Below, one piece after another: positions 8,755 to 16,721 of a stretch of 64,000 nt of DNA. Origin of the DNA: Bacteroidota bacterium (lineage in GTDB: Bacteria > Bacteroidota > Ignavibacteria > UBA10030 > UBA8401); contig JBBAAO010000001.1 in NCBI GenBank assembly GCA_041658205.1, forward strand, positions 806,001 to 870,000. Reading direction: 5' to 3'. The notes beneath the pieces were generated by a model. It ran no database searches, was not told the DNA's origin, and was given only the letters and a program-made list of their open reading frames with translations. Positions within the stretch are counted from its first letter, which is position 1. Every line of letters starts with the position of its first letter. The position numbers and the translations under genes were made by a program.

Positions 8755-9285
8755 TTATTTAGTCCAATACGATATCCAAAGACCGGGGTAATCCTTTGGA
8801 TATTCTTTGTTCATTTTATTCATGAATTTTTCCGCAAACGCTTTTGTTGAGAATGTTCCTACGCAGACACGTGTTAAATTGATCGTACTATCAAACAAAA
8901 TTCGGACAGGAAGTTTAAACCGTTTGGTCAATTCTGTCTGATGGCGCTGAACGTTACTGTTCAACCGAAATGCACCGACTTCAACGGTATAAAATTTCTT
9001 TGGGGCGGAAGCTTTTACAGAAATGGAAGATGCTGTAGATCCTTGCCGTTTTTTCTGCTGAACATCTACTGTATCTGCTTGGACGGAAAAGCGTTGCGTG
9101 GGGGATTTTTGTTTCTTATGAACAGGTGGTGTAGTATCCTGTTGAACAGGCTGCGCAACGATTGTCGTATCGGTTGCTTCCATTTCGGTAACAATGTCAT
9201 CTTCCATTGTTTCTTCGGGGGAAGAACAACTCTGCAAGAATCCTGTGACAAAGCAGGCAACAACGATATGGATGATGATCCTAAT
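8755..9285 (-). CDS. SPOR domain lipoprotein, probable ATT start
   Basis: A lipoprotein of about 176 residues with a C-terminal SPOR domain (FYTVEVGAFRLNSNVQRH, then TRVCVGTFSTKAFAEKFM). The middle is a low-complexity Thr/Gln/Lys linker. The mature protein begins at the Cys of LQSC. There is no ATG or GTG ahead of the signal peptide. The frame can be extended to a TTG at 9315, but that has no ribosome binding site and adds a polar stretch. By contrast, AGGAG (9292-9296) stands exactly 6 bases before an ATT at 9285-9283; starting there gives a textbook signal (M-RIIIHIVVACFVTGFLQSC) and the ATT overlaps the upstream TAG stop by one base. I therefore place the start at 9285. See findings. Confidence 0.75.
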   Translation of the reverse strand: MRIIIHIVVACFVTGFLQSCSSPEETMEDDIVTEMEATDTTIVAQPVQQDTTPPVHKKQKSPTQRFSVQADTVDVQQKKRQGSTASSISVKASAPKKFYTVEVGAFRLNSNVQRHQTELTKRFKLPVRILFDSTINLTRVCVGTFSTKAFAEKFMNKMNKEYPKDYPGLWISYWTK

Positions 9286-10162
9286 ATTTTGCTCCTGCTG
9301 TTCCAATATTCTCAATAGGGTGCCATGTCGTCTTCACCTCTTGAAGATCGATGATCAAATATGGATGTTCATTCTCCGGTTTCGACCAGTCCTTATTCCA
9401 AAAGTACGTCCGTTTTACATTGAGAGCAGAATTTTGTGCGACTGCTTTCATTTCATTTTCATTCTGCCGGCAGTATACGACTGCATTGACATCCATGTGA
9501 TTCGAAAAATGCGCATGCAATTCTTCACTCGTTCCGGTAAGGATATTGACTACTCCGCCCGGTACATCCGAAGTGGCAAGAACTTCGCCAAAGGTGATGG
9601 AGCAGAGCGGTTTGCTATTGGATGCGAGAACGACACATGTATTCCCACCGGCGATACAAGGAGCAACGACAGAGACTAATCCGAGCAGTGAAGTTTCTTC
9701 CGGTGCAATGATAGCGACAACGCCAGTCGGTTCAGGAACAGAAAAATTAAAGTGAGAAGAGGCAACGGGATTCACTGTTCCGAACAATTGCTGATATTTA
9801 TCGCACCAGCCGCTAAAATAGACAATGCGGTCAATTGCCGTTGAAACTTCGGATTGCGCCGATGCTTTTGTACTTCCCTGGATGATCAATTCCTGAATAA
9901 ATTGATCCTTTCGTCCTTCCAATATTTCAGCAATGCGGTAAAGAATCTGGCCGCGATTGAACGCCGCGCGCGATGACCATCCGCCAAAAGCGCCCCGTGC
10001 TGCCACAACAGCATTCCGAAAATCTTTTCGCGAGGAGAGACTTACATTCGCGATCGGTTCTTTCTTCTTATTGGTCAGCGGATAATATCTGCCGCTTTCC
10101 GTTCGGGGGAATTGTCCTCCGATATAAATTTTGTACGTCTTTAAAACTTCAATTCGAGACAT
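9281..10162 (-). CDS. Aldehyde dehydrogenase-like protein without catalytic domain (ALDH16 C-terminal half)
   Basis: A 293-residue member of the aldehyde dehydrogenase superfamily that covers only the NAD-binding part of a normal enzyme. It opens with VLKTYKIYIGGQFPRTESGR and contains VPEPTGVVAIIAPEETS, APCIAGGNTCVVLASN and VPGGVVNILTG, which match the coenzyme-binding fold. The segment with the catalytic glutamate and cysteine is missing, and a short unrelated C terminus follows. It lies directly downstream of a full aldehyde dehydrogenase and in the same reading frame: one TAA (10178-10180) separates them. Together they have about 790 codons and the order of domains of ALDH16 (active domain then pseudo-domain). 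The ATG at 10162 is preferred to a TTG at 10177. It probably pairs structurally with the upstream protein. Confidence 0.82.
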   Translation of the reverse strand: MSRIEVLKTYKIYIGGQFPRTESGRYYPLTNKKKEPIANVSLSSRKDFRNAVVAARGAFGGWSSRAAFNRGQILYRIAEILEGRKDQFIQELIIQGSTKASAQSEVSTAIDRIVYFSGWCDKYQQLFGTVNPVASSHFNFSVPEPTGVVAIIAPEETSLLGLVSVVAPCIAGGNTCVVLASNSKPLCSITFGEVLATSDVPGGVVNILTGTSEELHAHFSNHMDVNAVVYCRQNENEMKAVAQNSALNVKRTYFWNKDWSKPENEHPYLIIDLQEVKTTWHPIENIGTAGAKY

Positions 10163-10177
10163 TGTCGTAATCCACAA

Positions 10178-11662
10178 TTATAATCGTATATAGGGAAGAA
10201 GGCCGTGTAATCCGCCTTCACGGCCGAATCCGCTTTCTTTGTATCCGCCAAAAGGAGAAGTCGGGTCGAACTTGTTATAGGTGTTTGCCCAGACTACACC
10301 GGCGCGCATTTTTGTTGTAAGATTAAAAATCTTCGATCCTTTATCAGTCCAAACACCGGCTGAAAGTCCGTACGGAATATTATTTGCCTTTTCGATCGCT
10401 TCTTCCACTGTGCGGAATGTTTGCACGGCAAGTACCGGTCCAAAAATCTCTTCTTGTACTAGTCTATGAGACTGTGATGTGTTCAGGAATAATGTCGGTT
10501 TGCAGAAAAATCCTTTACTGGGAAGAGTGCAGGAGCTTTGATATAGTTCAGCACCTTCATTAATTCCTATCTTGATGTACTCTTGGATTTTCAACAATTG
10601 TTCTTTGGAATTGATTGCGCCGATGTCGGTGTTCTTATCCATCGGATCACCGACGATAAGTGTTTCCATTCGATCCTTCAATTTCCTGATGACAATTTCT
10701 GCAACACCTTCTTGCACAAGAAGACGAGAGCCTGCACAACAGACATGTCCTTGATTGAAAAAGATGCCATTAACAATTCCTTCAACCGCTTGATCGATAG
10801 GAGCATCGTCAAAAACGATATTCGCTGCTTTTCCACCGAGTTCCAATGTTACTCTTTTTGAAGTTCCGGCAATCGCCTTTTGGATAATCTTACCGACATC
10901 GGTGCTTCCGGTAAATGCAACCTTGTTCACTTTCGGATGGTTGACAATGGCCGCTCCGGTTTTTCCGAATCCCGTGACAATATTAACAACACCATCCGGT
11001 AAGCCACTTTCAGCGATGATCTCTGCAAGTTTTAATGCAGTCAGCGAAGTAGATTCCGCTGGTTTAAGAACAACGGTGTTTCCGGTGGCAAGCGCCGGTG
11101 CAATTTTCCAAGCGGCCATGAGGAGCGGAAAATTCCAAGGAATAATCTGTCCCGCAACTCCTAACGATTGTGGAGTGCGATTTGGGAAAGCATAATCCAA
11201 TTTGTCCGCCCAGCCAGCATAATAAAAGAAATGATTAGCCGCGAGCGGAATATCAATATCACGTGACTCACGGATCGGTTTGCCGCCGTCCATCGTTTCA
11301 ATGACGGCCAATTCACGGGCACGTTCCTGGATCATTCGTGCGATGCGATAAATATATTTTGCCCGGTCCTTCCCCGGCATCTTCTTCCATACATTGGTAT
11401 ATGCTTTTGCGGCCGCATTCACCGCAAGATCAACATCCTGCTCATCTGCTTCAGCTATCTGTGCAATTTTTTGTTCTGTGGCTGGATTGATCGTATCGAA
11501 ATACTTTTTACTTTTCGGCTGTACAAATTTCCCATTGATAAAAAGACCATACTGTTCCTTCAGATGGATATGATCTTTACTTTCAGGAGCCGGAGCATAT
11601 TTCCAATCGCCGAAGAATTTCAACGATGTACCGGTCGATTCGGAAGTTTTTGTTTTGTTCAT
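10178..11662 (-). CDS. Aldehyde dehydrogenase, NAD(P)-dependent (catalytic half of an ALDH16-like pair)
   Basis: A 494-residue aldehyde dehydrogenase, oxidising an aldehyde to the acid. It has the full set of family motifs: GVAGQIIPWNFPLLMAAWK, PALATGNTVVLKPAEST, FTGSTDVGKIIQ, the catalytic glutamate in TLELGGKAANIVF, the catalytic cysteine in FFNQGHVCCAGSR, and EIFGPVLAVQTF. The C terminus ends at SGFGREGGLHGLLPYIRL. It sits between deoC (upstream) and the truncated pseudo-dehydrogenase (downstream). DeoC releases acetaldehyde from deoxyribose 5-phosphate, so acetaldehyde is a plausible substrate, but this is inference from position. A ribosome binding site (AAGAGA) precedes the ATG. Confidence 0.92.
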   Translation of the reverse strand: MNKTKTSESTGTSLKFFGDWKYAPAPESKDHIHLKEQYGLFINGKFVQPKSKKYFDTINPATEQKIAQIAEADEQDVDLAVNAAAKAYTNVWKKMPGKDRAKYIYRIARMIQERARELAVIETMDGGKPIRESRDIDIPLAANHFFYYAGWADKLDYAFPNRTPQSLGVAGQIIPWNFPLLMAAWKIAPALATGNTVVLKPAESTSLTALKLAEIIAESGLPDGVVNIVTGFGKTGAAIVNHPKVNKVAFTGSTDVGKIIQKAIAGTSKRVTLELGGKAANIVFDDAPIDQAVEGIVNGIFFNQGHVCCAGSRLLVQEGVAEIVIRKLKDRMETLIVGDPMDKNTDIGAINSKEQLLKIQEYIKIGINEGAELYQSSCTLPSKGFFCKPTLFLNTSQSHRLVQEEIFGPVLAVQTFRTVEEAIEKANNIPYGLSAGVWTDKGSKIFNLTTKMRAGVVWANTYNKFDPTSPFGGYKESGFGREGGLHGLLPYIRL

Positions 11663-11721
11663 AAAAGTTCTCTTAAATTGAAATAGTTCAGTTCAGCGAA
11701 AACGCCGTCCTGACAGAGAAA

Positions 11722-12630
11722 TTAATCAATGGAAAAATAATCTTTTCCCTGATAGACACCCTGTTTTTCTTTCGATAATTGCATCAAAATATCATTGGCA
11801 AGACTGCTGGCCCCGAATCGAAACCATTCATTTGTCATCCATGCATCGCCAAGTGTTTCGTGCAACATCACAAGGTAATGAACGGCTAATTTTGCAGTAG
11901 AAATTCCGCCGGCAGGTTTCATGCCGACCATTTTCCCAGTTTTGTAGTAATGATCTTTAATTGCTTGAAGCATCACAAGAGTGACTGGCATTGTCGCGGC
12001 TGGCTGAATTTTTCCGGTCGAGGTTTTGATAAAATCAGCGCCGGCATAGATTGCAATGTCGCTTGCCCGCCGGATGTTATCAAGCGTAGAAAGTTCACCA
12101 GTTTCCAGAATGACTTTCAGCCGGGAAGCGCCGCTCGCTTCTTTCACGGCGGAAATTTCGTCGAATACAAAACTATAATTTCCTTCCAAAAACTGGCCGC
12201 GTGAAATGACCATATCAATTTCATCGGCTCCTTCATCCACCGCAAAATGTACATCCGAAATTTTGACTTCCCGAGTTGTGTTCCCGCTGGGGAAGGAGGT
12301 AGCTACGGATGCTACTTTTATTCCTGTGCCGGTAAGCGCTTCTTTTGCAGTTCGAACATGATTAGGATACACACAGACTGCTGCGACGGTGGGAAGATCA
12401 GGAAGTTGGTCACACAAATGTGCCGCTTTGTAGCACATCTGTTTCACTTTCCCGGGAGTATCTTTTCCTTCAAGCGTGGTGAGATCGATCATGCTGAGTG
12501 CAAGTTTTAATGCTTGTACTTTGGAAGCTTTTTTAATGCTTCGCGTCGTGAATCGGGCTGCACGCTCTTCGATCCCAACTTGATCAACCACTGGACTCAT
12601 CCGAAAGTTTGGAATATCGATTGTATTCAT
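11722..12630 (-). CDS. deoC: Deoxyribose-phosphate aldolase
   Basis: A 302-residue class I aldolase that splits 2-deoxyribose 5-phosphate into glyceraldehyde 3-phosphate and acetaldehyde. The Schiff-base lysine is in GADFIKTSTGKI, and other conserved stretches are MIDLTTLEGKDTPGKV, ADEIDMVISRGQFL, LKVILETGEL and VGMKPAGGIST. It is the longer DeoC form with an N-terminal extension of about 45 residues. The start overlaps the stop of the upstream carboxypeptidase gene by one base (TAATG), and the dehydrogenase gene follows after about 60 bases. It works in nucleoside salvage and breakdown. Confidence 0.95.
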   Translation of the reverse strand: MNTIDIPNFRMSPVVDQVGIEERAARFTTRSIKKASKVQALKLALSMIDLTTLEGKDTPGKVKQMCYKAAHLCDQLPDLPTVAAVCVYPNHVRTAKEALTGTGIKVASVATSFPSGNTTREVKISDVHFAVDEGADEIDMVISRGQFLEGNYSFVFDEISAVKEASGASRLKVILETGELSTLDNIRRASDIAIYAGADFIKTSTGKIQPAATMPVTLVMLQAIKDHYYKTGKMVGMKPAGGISTAKLAVHYLVMLHETLGDAWMTNEWFRFGASSLANDILMQLSKEKQGVYQGKDYFSID

Positions 12631-14960
12631 TATTTCACTAAGGTCATTTTCTTAATGGAAGTATAATTTCCTGAAGTAAATCTATAAAAATAAACCCCCG
12701 ATGACAACTGTTTCGCATCAAAATTTATTGAGTATGTACCGGGAGCAACATCCTGATCCAATAACATCGCAACTTCTTGACCTAACACGTTATACACTCT
12801 CAACGATGTGCGATTGAGTTGTTCTACCGAAAATTGAATGGTGGTTGAAGGATTAAAAGGGTTTGGAAAATTTTGGGCAAGTGAATAGGTATATGGAACT
12901 GATTGTTCTTTTACAGAATTTGGTCCAGTTGTATATGCTAGAACACGGATGTCGTCTACGTACCAGCCGTCCCGTTGATCGCCACCGTCCGCAGAGAGAC
13001 GGAATCGTAATTTTATTTGCTTCCCAACATATGGAGTGAGATCAGCAGTTTGTTCTACCCATGTCAGCCCAGGAGTAAAGGCATCATATCCGTATGATGT
13101 GGAAGGTTGTTTGCTTCCGGTTCTTCCGGATCCTTTGCGCGACAATTGTGTTTTCAACGATATCCAATTTGATCCGCCATTTGTCGAGACTTCAACAAGG
13201 GCAAAATCCCATGTTGATTCGATAGACCATTTTGTTCTGAATTTTAATTCTGCAAGTTGGTATGTGGTCAGATCAATAGTATTCAACAAGGTCAACGAGT
13301 TCTCTGTATTTGCTGCGTAATTTCCATTTGGACTGTCGGTAAAGGAACCATCGCTTGTTATTGGATCAAATACCAAACCCCAACTTGTTCCCATTGACCA
13401 GAGCGAAGTAGAATTTGCACTGTCGTTCAAAAGTACAGCGGGAATTCCGGTAAAAAATGTAATACTATCTTTTAGCATTGCGCCAGATGAATCTTGCAAA
13501 TAAATTTTTATGGAAGAAACATTGGCGCCCTGTGAGATTGAGAAACTCTTTTCTGATTCCGAAAAAGAAGGGATCACACCGGACAATATTGACGGCGGGG
13601 CTATTCCATCCGATGTTGACAAATAGATAGGCATATCATTCGTTTCCGCCAGTCCTTTATTGATAAAACGTACAGTGACACCTTTTTTGTCAACGGTATA
13701 AGATTTTATGGCAAGATAAGGGCCCGCATAATAGGATAGCAATTTATTCTGCAATAAATTTTCTTGAGCAAGCGGATAGATAAGGGATTTTACCGGCCAA
13801 AATCCCGTTGTTCCAACTTCAGGAGTAAGAGCATATGTTCTTGATTTCGCTGAGTCGCTATAGGCGTAATCATCGGAATTTCCGCGCGTAGAATATCCGA
13901 CAGTTTGTTGATCCGTTCCGATGGAATATCTATTTGTCATGGACATATCATACGACCAAAGCCTAAAGAGGAGCGAATCGTTGCTTTCGGAAGAACTATA
14001 ACCCCATGGATAAATTAAATAGTTTCCATAGGTATGATAATTAAAAGCAGTTTTGACAGAATGTTTTTTCAGGAATTGACTCATGGCAAATGTCTCAGGT
14101 TCAGAAAAAGGAGTAGTACCGCGGTACGTATCACTTCCTGTTGAAGCGCTCGATCCGTTATTTGGGGCATTCCACATAAAGAATTGACCATAGTTGCGAT
14201 TGAGATCGATCCCAAAAGTTCCGTCACCATTATTTCTTCTGTTCTTTCTCCAACCGCCGCCGCCCGACGGATTTATAGTATGATTATAAACATACCCATC
14301 AGGGTTAACGACCGGAATAAACCACATTTGCCGATTGTTGACGAGAAATGTTGCTTCAGCATCTTTGCCGTAATTTTCGAGCAGCCACCACATGTAATAG
14401 ATCACCGTCATCATTCCTTCCGGTTCGCGAGCGTGGTGAAGCGCAGTGTATAAAACTTCCGGTTCTGTTTGTTCAGTAGTATTTGGGTTGTCGGAGATTT
14501 TGATAGCGAAGATCGTTCTCCCTTCGATAGTGACACCGATAGAATCTTTTTTTGTAACAAGATTTGGAAAGAGAAGGGTCATGGAATCTAATTGCTGAAG
14601 GATTTCATCAAAGATTAAAAATCCTCCCATCGATCCGTAACGGAAATATTTCGGCACATCAGCAGCAAATTGTTGTTTAGAAAAACTATCCTGCTGCTGC
14701 TGTTCGGCATAATATTGCTGCCAATCGTTGATCTGAACTGAATAATGAATCCCTGCGTCGTCCAAAATTTTTAATTCGGAAGCGCTTAAAAATACAGAAA
14801 TGTTGCCCCCTACTTTCCCGGTAAAATGATCGATGGCAACACCTAACGCAGCGATGCGTTGGAATTCAGCTTTAGATTGGACAGGAATCTCAACTTGACT
14901 GTAACGTTCCTGGGAGATAAGAATGGAAGAAAATAATAGGGCGAAGAATAATTTTTTCAT
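12630..14960 (-). CDS. Secreted M14 zinc carboxypeptidase with T9SS sorting domain
   Basis: A 776-residue secreted metallopeptidase. After a signal peptide (residues 1-15) and a propeptide-like region, the M14 catalytic domain spans roughly residues 125-400. The zinc ligands are in HHAREPEGMM (HxxE) and FNYHTYGNYLIYPWG, substrate-binding residues in FGIDLNRNYG, and the catalytic glutamate in LTPEVGTTGFW. A region around 510-680 resembles an immune-inhibitor-A-like or MAM-like module (WYVDDIRVLAYT). The C terminus is a type A T9SS sorting domain (LAQNFPNPFNPSTTIQF to KKMTLVK). The protein should therefore be exported by Sec, cross the outer membrane by T9SS and be released or surface-anchored. 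It overlaps deoC and the upstream cargo gene. Confidence 0.92.
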   Translation of the reverse strand: MKKLFFALLFSSILISQERYSQVEIPVQSKAEFQRIAALGVAIDHFTGKVGGNISVFLSASELKILDDAGIHYSVQINDWQQYYAEQQQQDSFSKQQFAADVPKYFRYGSMGGFLIFDEILQQLDSMTLLFPNLVTKKDSIGVTIEGRTIFAIKISDNPNTTEQTEPEVLYTALHHAREPEGMMTVIYYMWWLLENYGKDAEATFLVNNRQMWFIPVVNPDGYVYNHTINPSGGGGWRKNRRNNGDGTFGIDLNRNYGQFFMWNAPNNGSSASTGSDTYRGTTPFSEPETFAMSQFLKKHSVKTAFNYHTYGNYLIYPWGYSSSESNDSLLFRLWSYDMSMTNRYSIGTDQQTVGYSTRGNSDDYAYSDSAKSRTYALTPEVGTTGFWPVKSLIYPLAQENLLQNKLLSYYAGPYLAIKSYTVDKKGVTVRFINKGLAETNDMPIYLSTSDGIAPPSILSGVIPSFSESEKSFSISQGANVSSIKIYLQDSSGAMLKDSITFFTGIPAVLLNDSANSTSLWSMGTSWGLVFDPITSDGSFTDSPNGNYAANTENSLTLLNTIDLTTYQLAELKFRTKWSIESTWDFALVEVSTNGGSNWISLKTQLSRKGSGRTGSKQPSTSYGYDAFTPGLTWVEQTADLTPYVGKQIKLRFRLSADGGDQRDGWYVDDIRVLAYTTGPNSVKEQSVPYTYSLAQNFPNPFNPSTTIQFSVEQLNRTSLRVYNVLGQEVAMLLDQDVAPGTYSINFDAKQLSSGVYFYRFTSGNYTSIKKMTLVK

Positions 14961-16636
14961 TTTGTCAGCACCATTTTCTTGGTCATTGAGTATCTGCCGG
15001 AATGCAATGAATAAAAATAGATTCCGCTTGGGAAAGTGGAAGCATTGATTGTCGTTGAATATACTCCCGCAGGTAATAATTGATTAACGGCGACAAAAAC
15101 TTCCTGTCCCAACGCGTTGAATATTCTTAGAGTGGTAAATCCTTCTTCTTGTAGCGAGAAAGAAATTGCTGTTGAAGGATTGAATGGGTTCGGGAAATTT
15201 TGTGAAACGCTGAACTTTTTGGGAATAGTGTTCTGATATTCAGAAACGAGAGTCGTTGTTCCGGGAGTCAGGGAAACATTGAACGTATCAAGACCTGCAG
15301 GTTTTGTAAGAACTGTTTCTACTCTTGAAATATATCCCCCTTTTGAAAATCTGATTGTATGTTTGCCCTCTGCAGAACCATACAGAAATTTTCCGGATAC
15401 ATCGGTTGTCTGTTTTCGTCCCATCTCTTCGATGAGTATTTCAACTCCGGAGAGAACTTGCTGTGTTGACGAATCCCGCACAGTACCAGTTACTCTTCCT
15501 CCTTTTTTCTCAGCCACATCAAAAACATACAAACCGGTATTCATGTCGGAGGCGACAACTTTTCCTGATGGATAATATGGATACGCCCCCCAAACGCCAG
15601 CGAATATTGGTGGATTTGGATTGGTATAAGTTTTGTAAAACGCTACTTCGATGGGGATTGAAGGATTTGAAATATCAAGAACTCGGAATCCTTCCGTATA
15701 GTAAGCTATGTAAATGTAATTTCCTTTTACAAAGGCATTGTGGATACTTTTCGATGGATCGGAAACCCATTTCGCAATTTCAACCGGATTTGTGCGATTA
15801 GATATATCATACACGTGTAAAATTCCATTGACTACTTCGGTTGACACATACATATAATTTACATCGTCACTTAACCAAATCTGATGTGTTCTTCCTTCTG
15901 GAAGGGTCAATGTTTTACTGACGATTTTTGCCGTTGAATTCTCTGTATAATCTCCCTTTGTCGTAAAATCAACAATGTCCACTCTGTTTTTGTTGATCGA
16001 CGCAGCGTAGAGAGTATCATTTTTGATGATTGCATCGTGAACATAAGGTGTGCTTCCTTTTCCGTACGATCCGACCTGTATTGGGTTTAGCGGATCTTTA
16101 ATATCCATGATTCTTACTCCGCCAAAATCTCCTCCGTTCACATACAGAAAATTCTTTTCAATGCTTATGGTGTGCGCACGATAATATTTTTTAGTGGTGA
16201 ATGTGGTAAAATTGGTCGTGTCAATCCAAACATAAACCTTTTTCAACGAAGCAGAATCAGGTAACGTGCTCAAATCAACGATCTGAATCCCAGCATTGCG
16301 ATTTATATCCGTTCCTTCGGATCCGATATAAAGATACTGCTTGTACGTTCTGAACTCATGGTATTTGTAGAAGTTATTCGTTGTTGGTCCTATCAGAAAC
16401 GCTACTTCTTTTACCGGTTGAGTTGTAATATCAACAATGGAAGTTCCAAGAGGACTACCAATAAAAGCATACTCTCTGTTTTTAACAGTATCAGTCCATC
16501 CCCATACTTCAGAATAATTGCTCGCAGAAGGGTTGACCCCATACGTATTCATTTGACCATAAAGAGAGACATTATAACTTGTTTGCGCAAAAAGGGGAGT
16601 AAAGGCAGTAATGAGAACTAGTAAAGTTTTGTTCAT
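14957..16636 (-). CDS. Secreted LVIVD-repeat (choice-of-anchor B) protein with T9SS sorting domain
   Basis: A 559-residue secreted protein. A signal peptide (residues 1-17) is followed by LVIVD-type beta-propeller repeats over residues 20-380, recognisable from recurring units such as GIQIVDLSTLP, GVRIMDIKDPLNPIQVG and GFRVLDISNPSIPIEVA. This layout is that of the choice-of-anchor B family. Residues 385-465 are a carboxypeptidase-regulatory-like domain (GRVTGTVRDSSTQQVLSGVE). The C terminus is a type A T9SS sorting domain (VSQNFPNPFNPSTAISFSL to KKMVLTK). It overlaps the carboxypeptidase gene by four bases (ATGA) and has a ribosome binding site (AAAGG). The propeller probably mediates adhesion or binding outside the cell; no enzyme motif is seen. 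Confidence 0.88.
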   Translation of the reverse strand: MNKTLLVLITAFTPLFAQTSYNVSLYGQMNTYGVNPSASNYSEVWGWTDTVKNREYAFIGSPLGTSIVDITTQPVKEVAFLIGPTTNNFYKYHEFRTYKQYLYIGSEGTDINRNAGIQIVDLSTLPDSASLKKVYVWIDTTNFTTFTTKKYYRAHTISIEKNFLYVNGGDFGGVRIMDIKDPLNPIQVGSYGKGSTPYVHDAIIKNDTLYAASINKNRVDIVDFTTKGDYTENSTAKIVSKTLTLPEGRTHQIWLSDDVNYMYVSTEVVNGILHVYDISNRTNPVEIAKWVSDPSKSIHNAFVKGNYIYIAYYTEGFRVLDISNPSIPIEVAFYKTYTNPNPPIFAGVWGAYPYYPSGKVVASDMNTGLYVFDVAEKKGGRVTGTVRDSSTQQVLSGVEILIEEMGRKQTTDVSGKFLYGSAEGKHTIRFSKGGYISRVETVLTKPAGLDTFNVSLTPGTTTLVSEYQNTIPKKFSVSQNFPNPFNPSTAISFSLQEEGFTTLRIFNALGQEVFVAVNQLLPAGVYSTTINASTFPSGIYFYSLHSGRYSMTKKMVLTK

Positions 16637-16657
16637 TGAACCTTTTGGAGTAATAAG

Positions 16658-16697
16658 GAAAAATACTCGAAGTCTGGATTGGCTTCGATAAGAGTAT
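16658..16697 (-). terminator. Probable terminator of pabBC
   Basis: On the minus strand tcgaag and cttcga form a six-base stem around a ten-base loop, extended by atac/gtat with a bulge, and followed by a run of five T. It lies between the stop of the pabB-pabC gene and the start of the LVIVD protein gene. Confidence 0.5.
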
Positions 16698-16721
16698 AGA
16701 TAGAAAGTAAGGAAAAAAACA

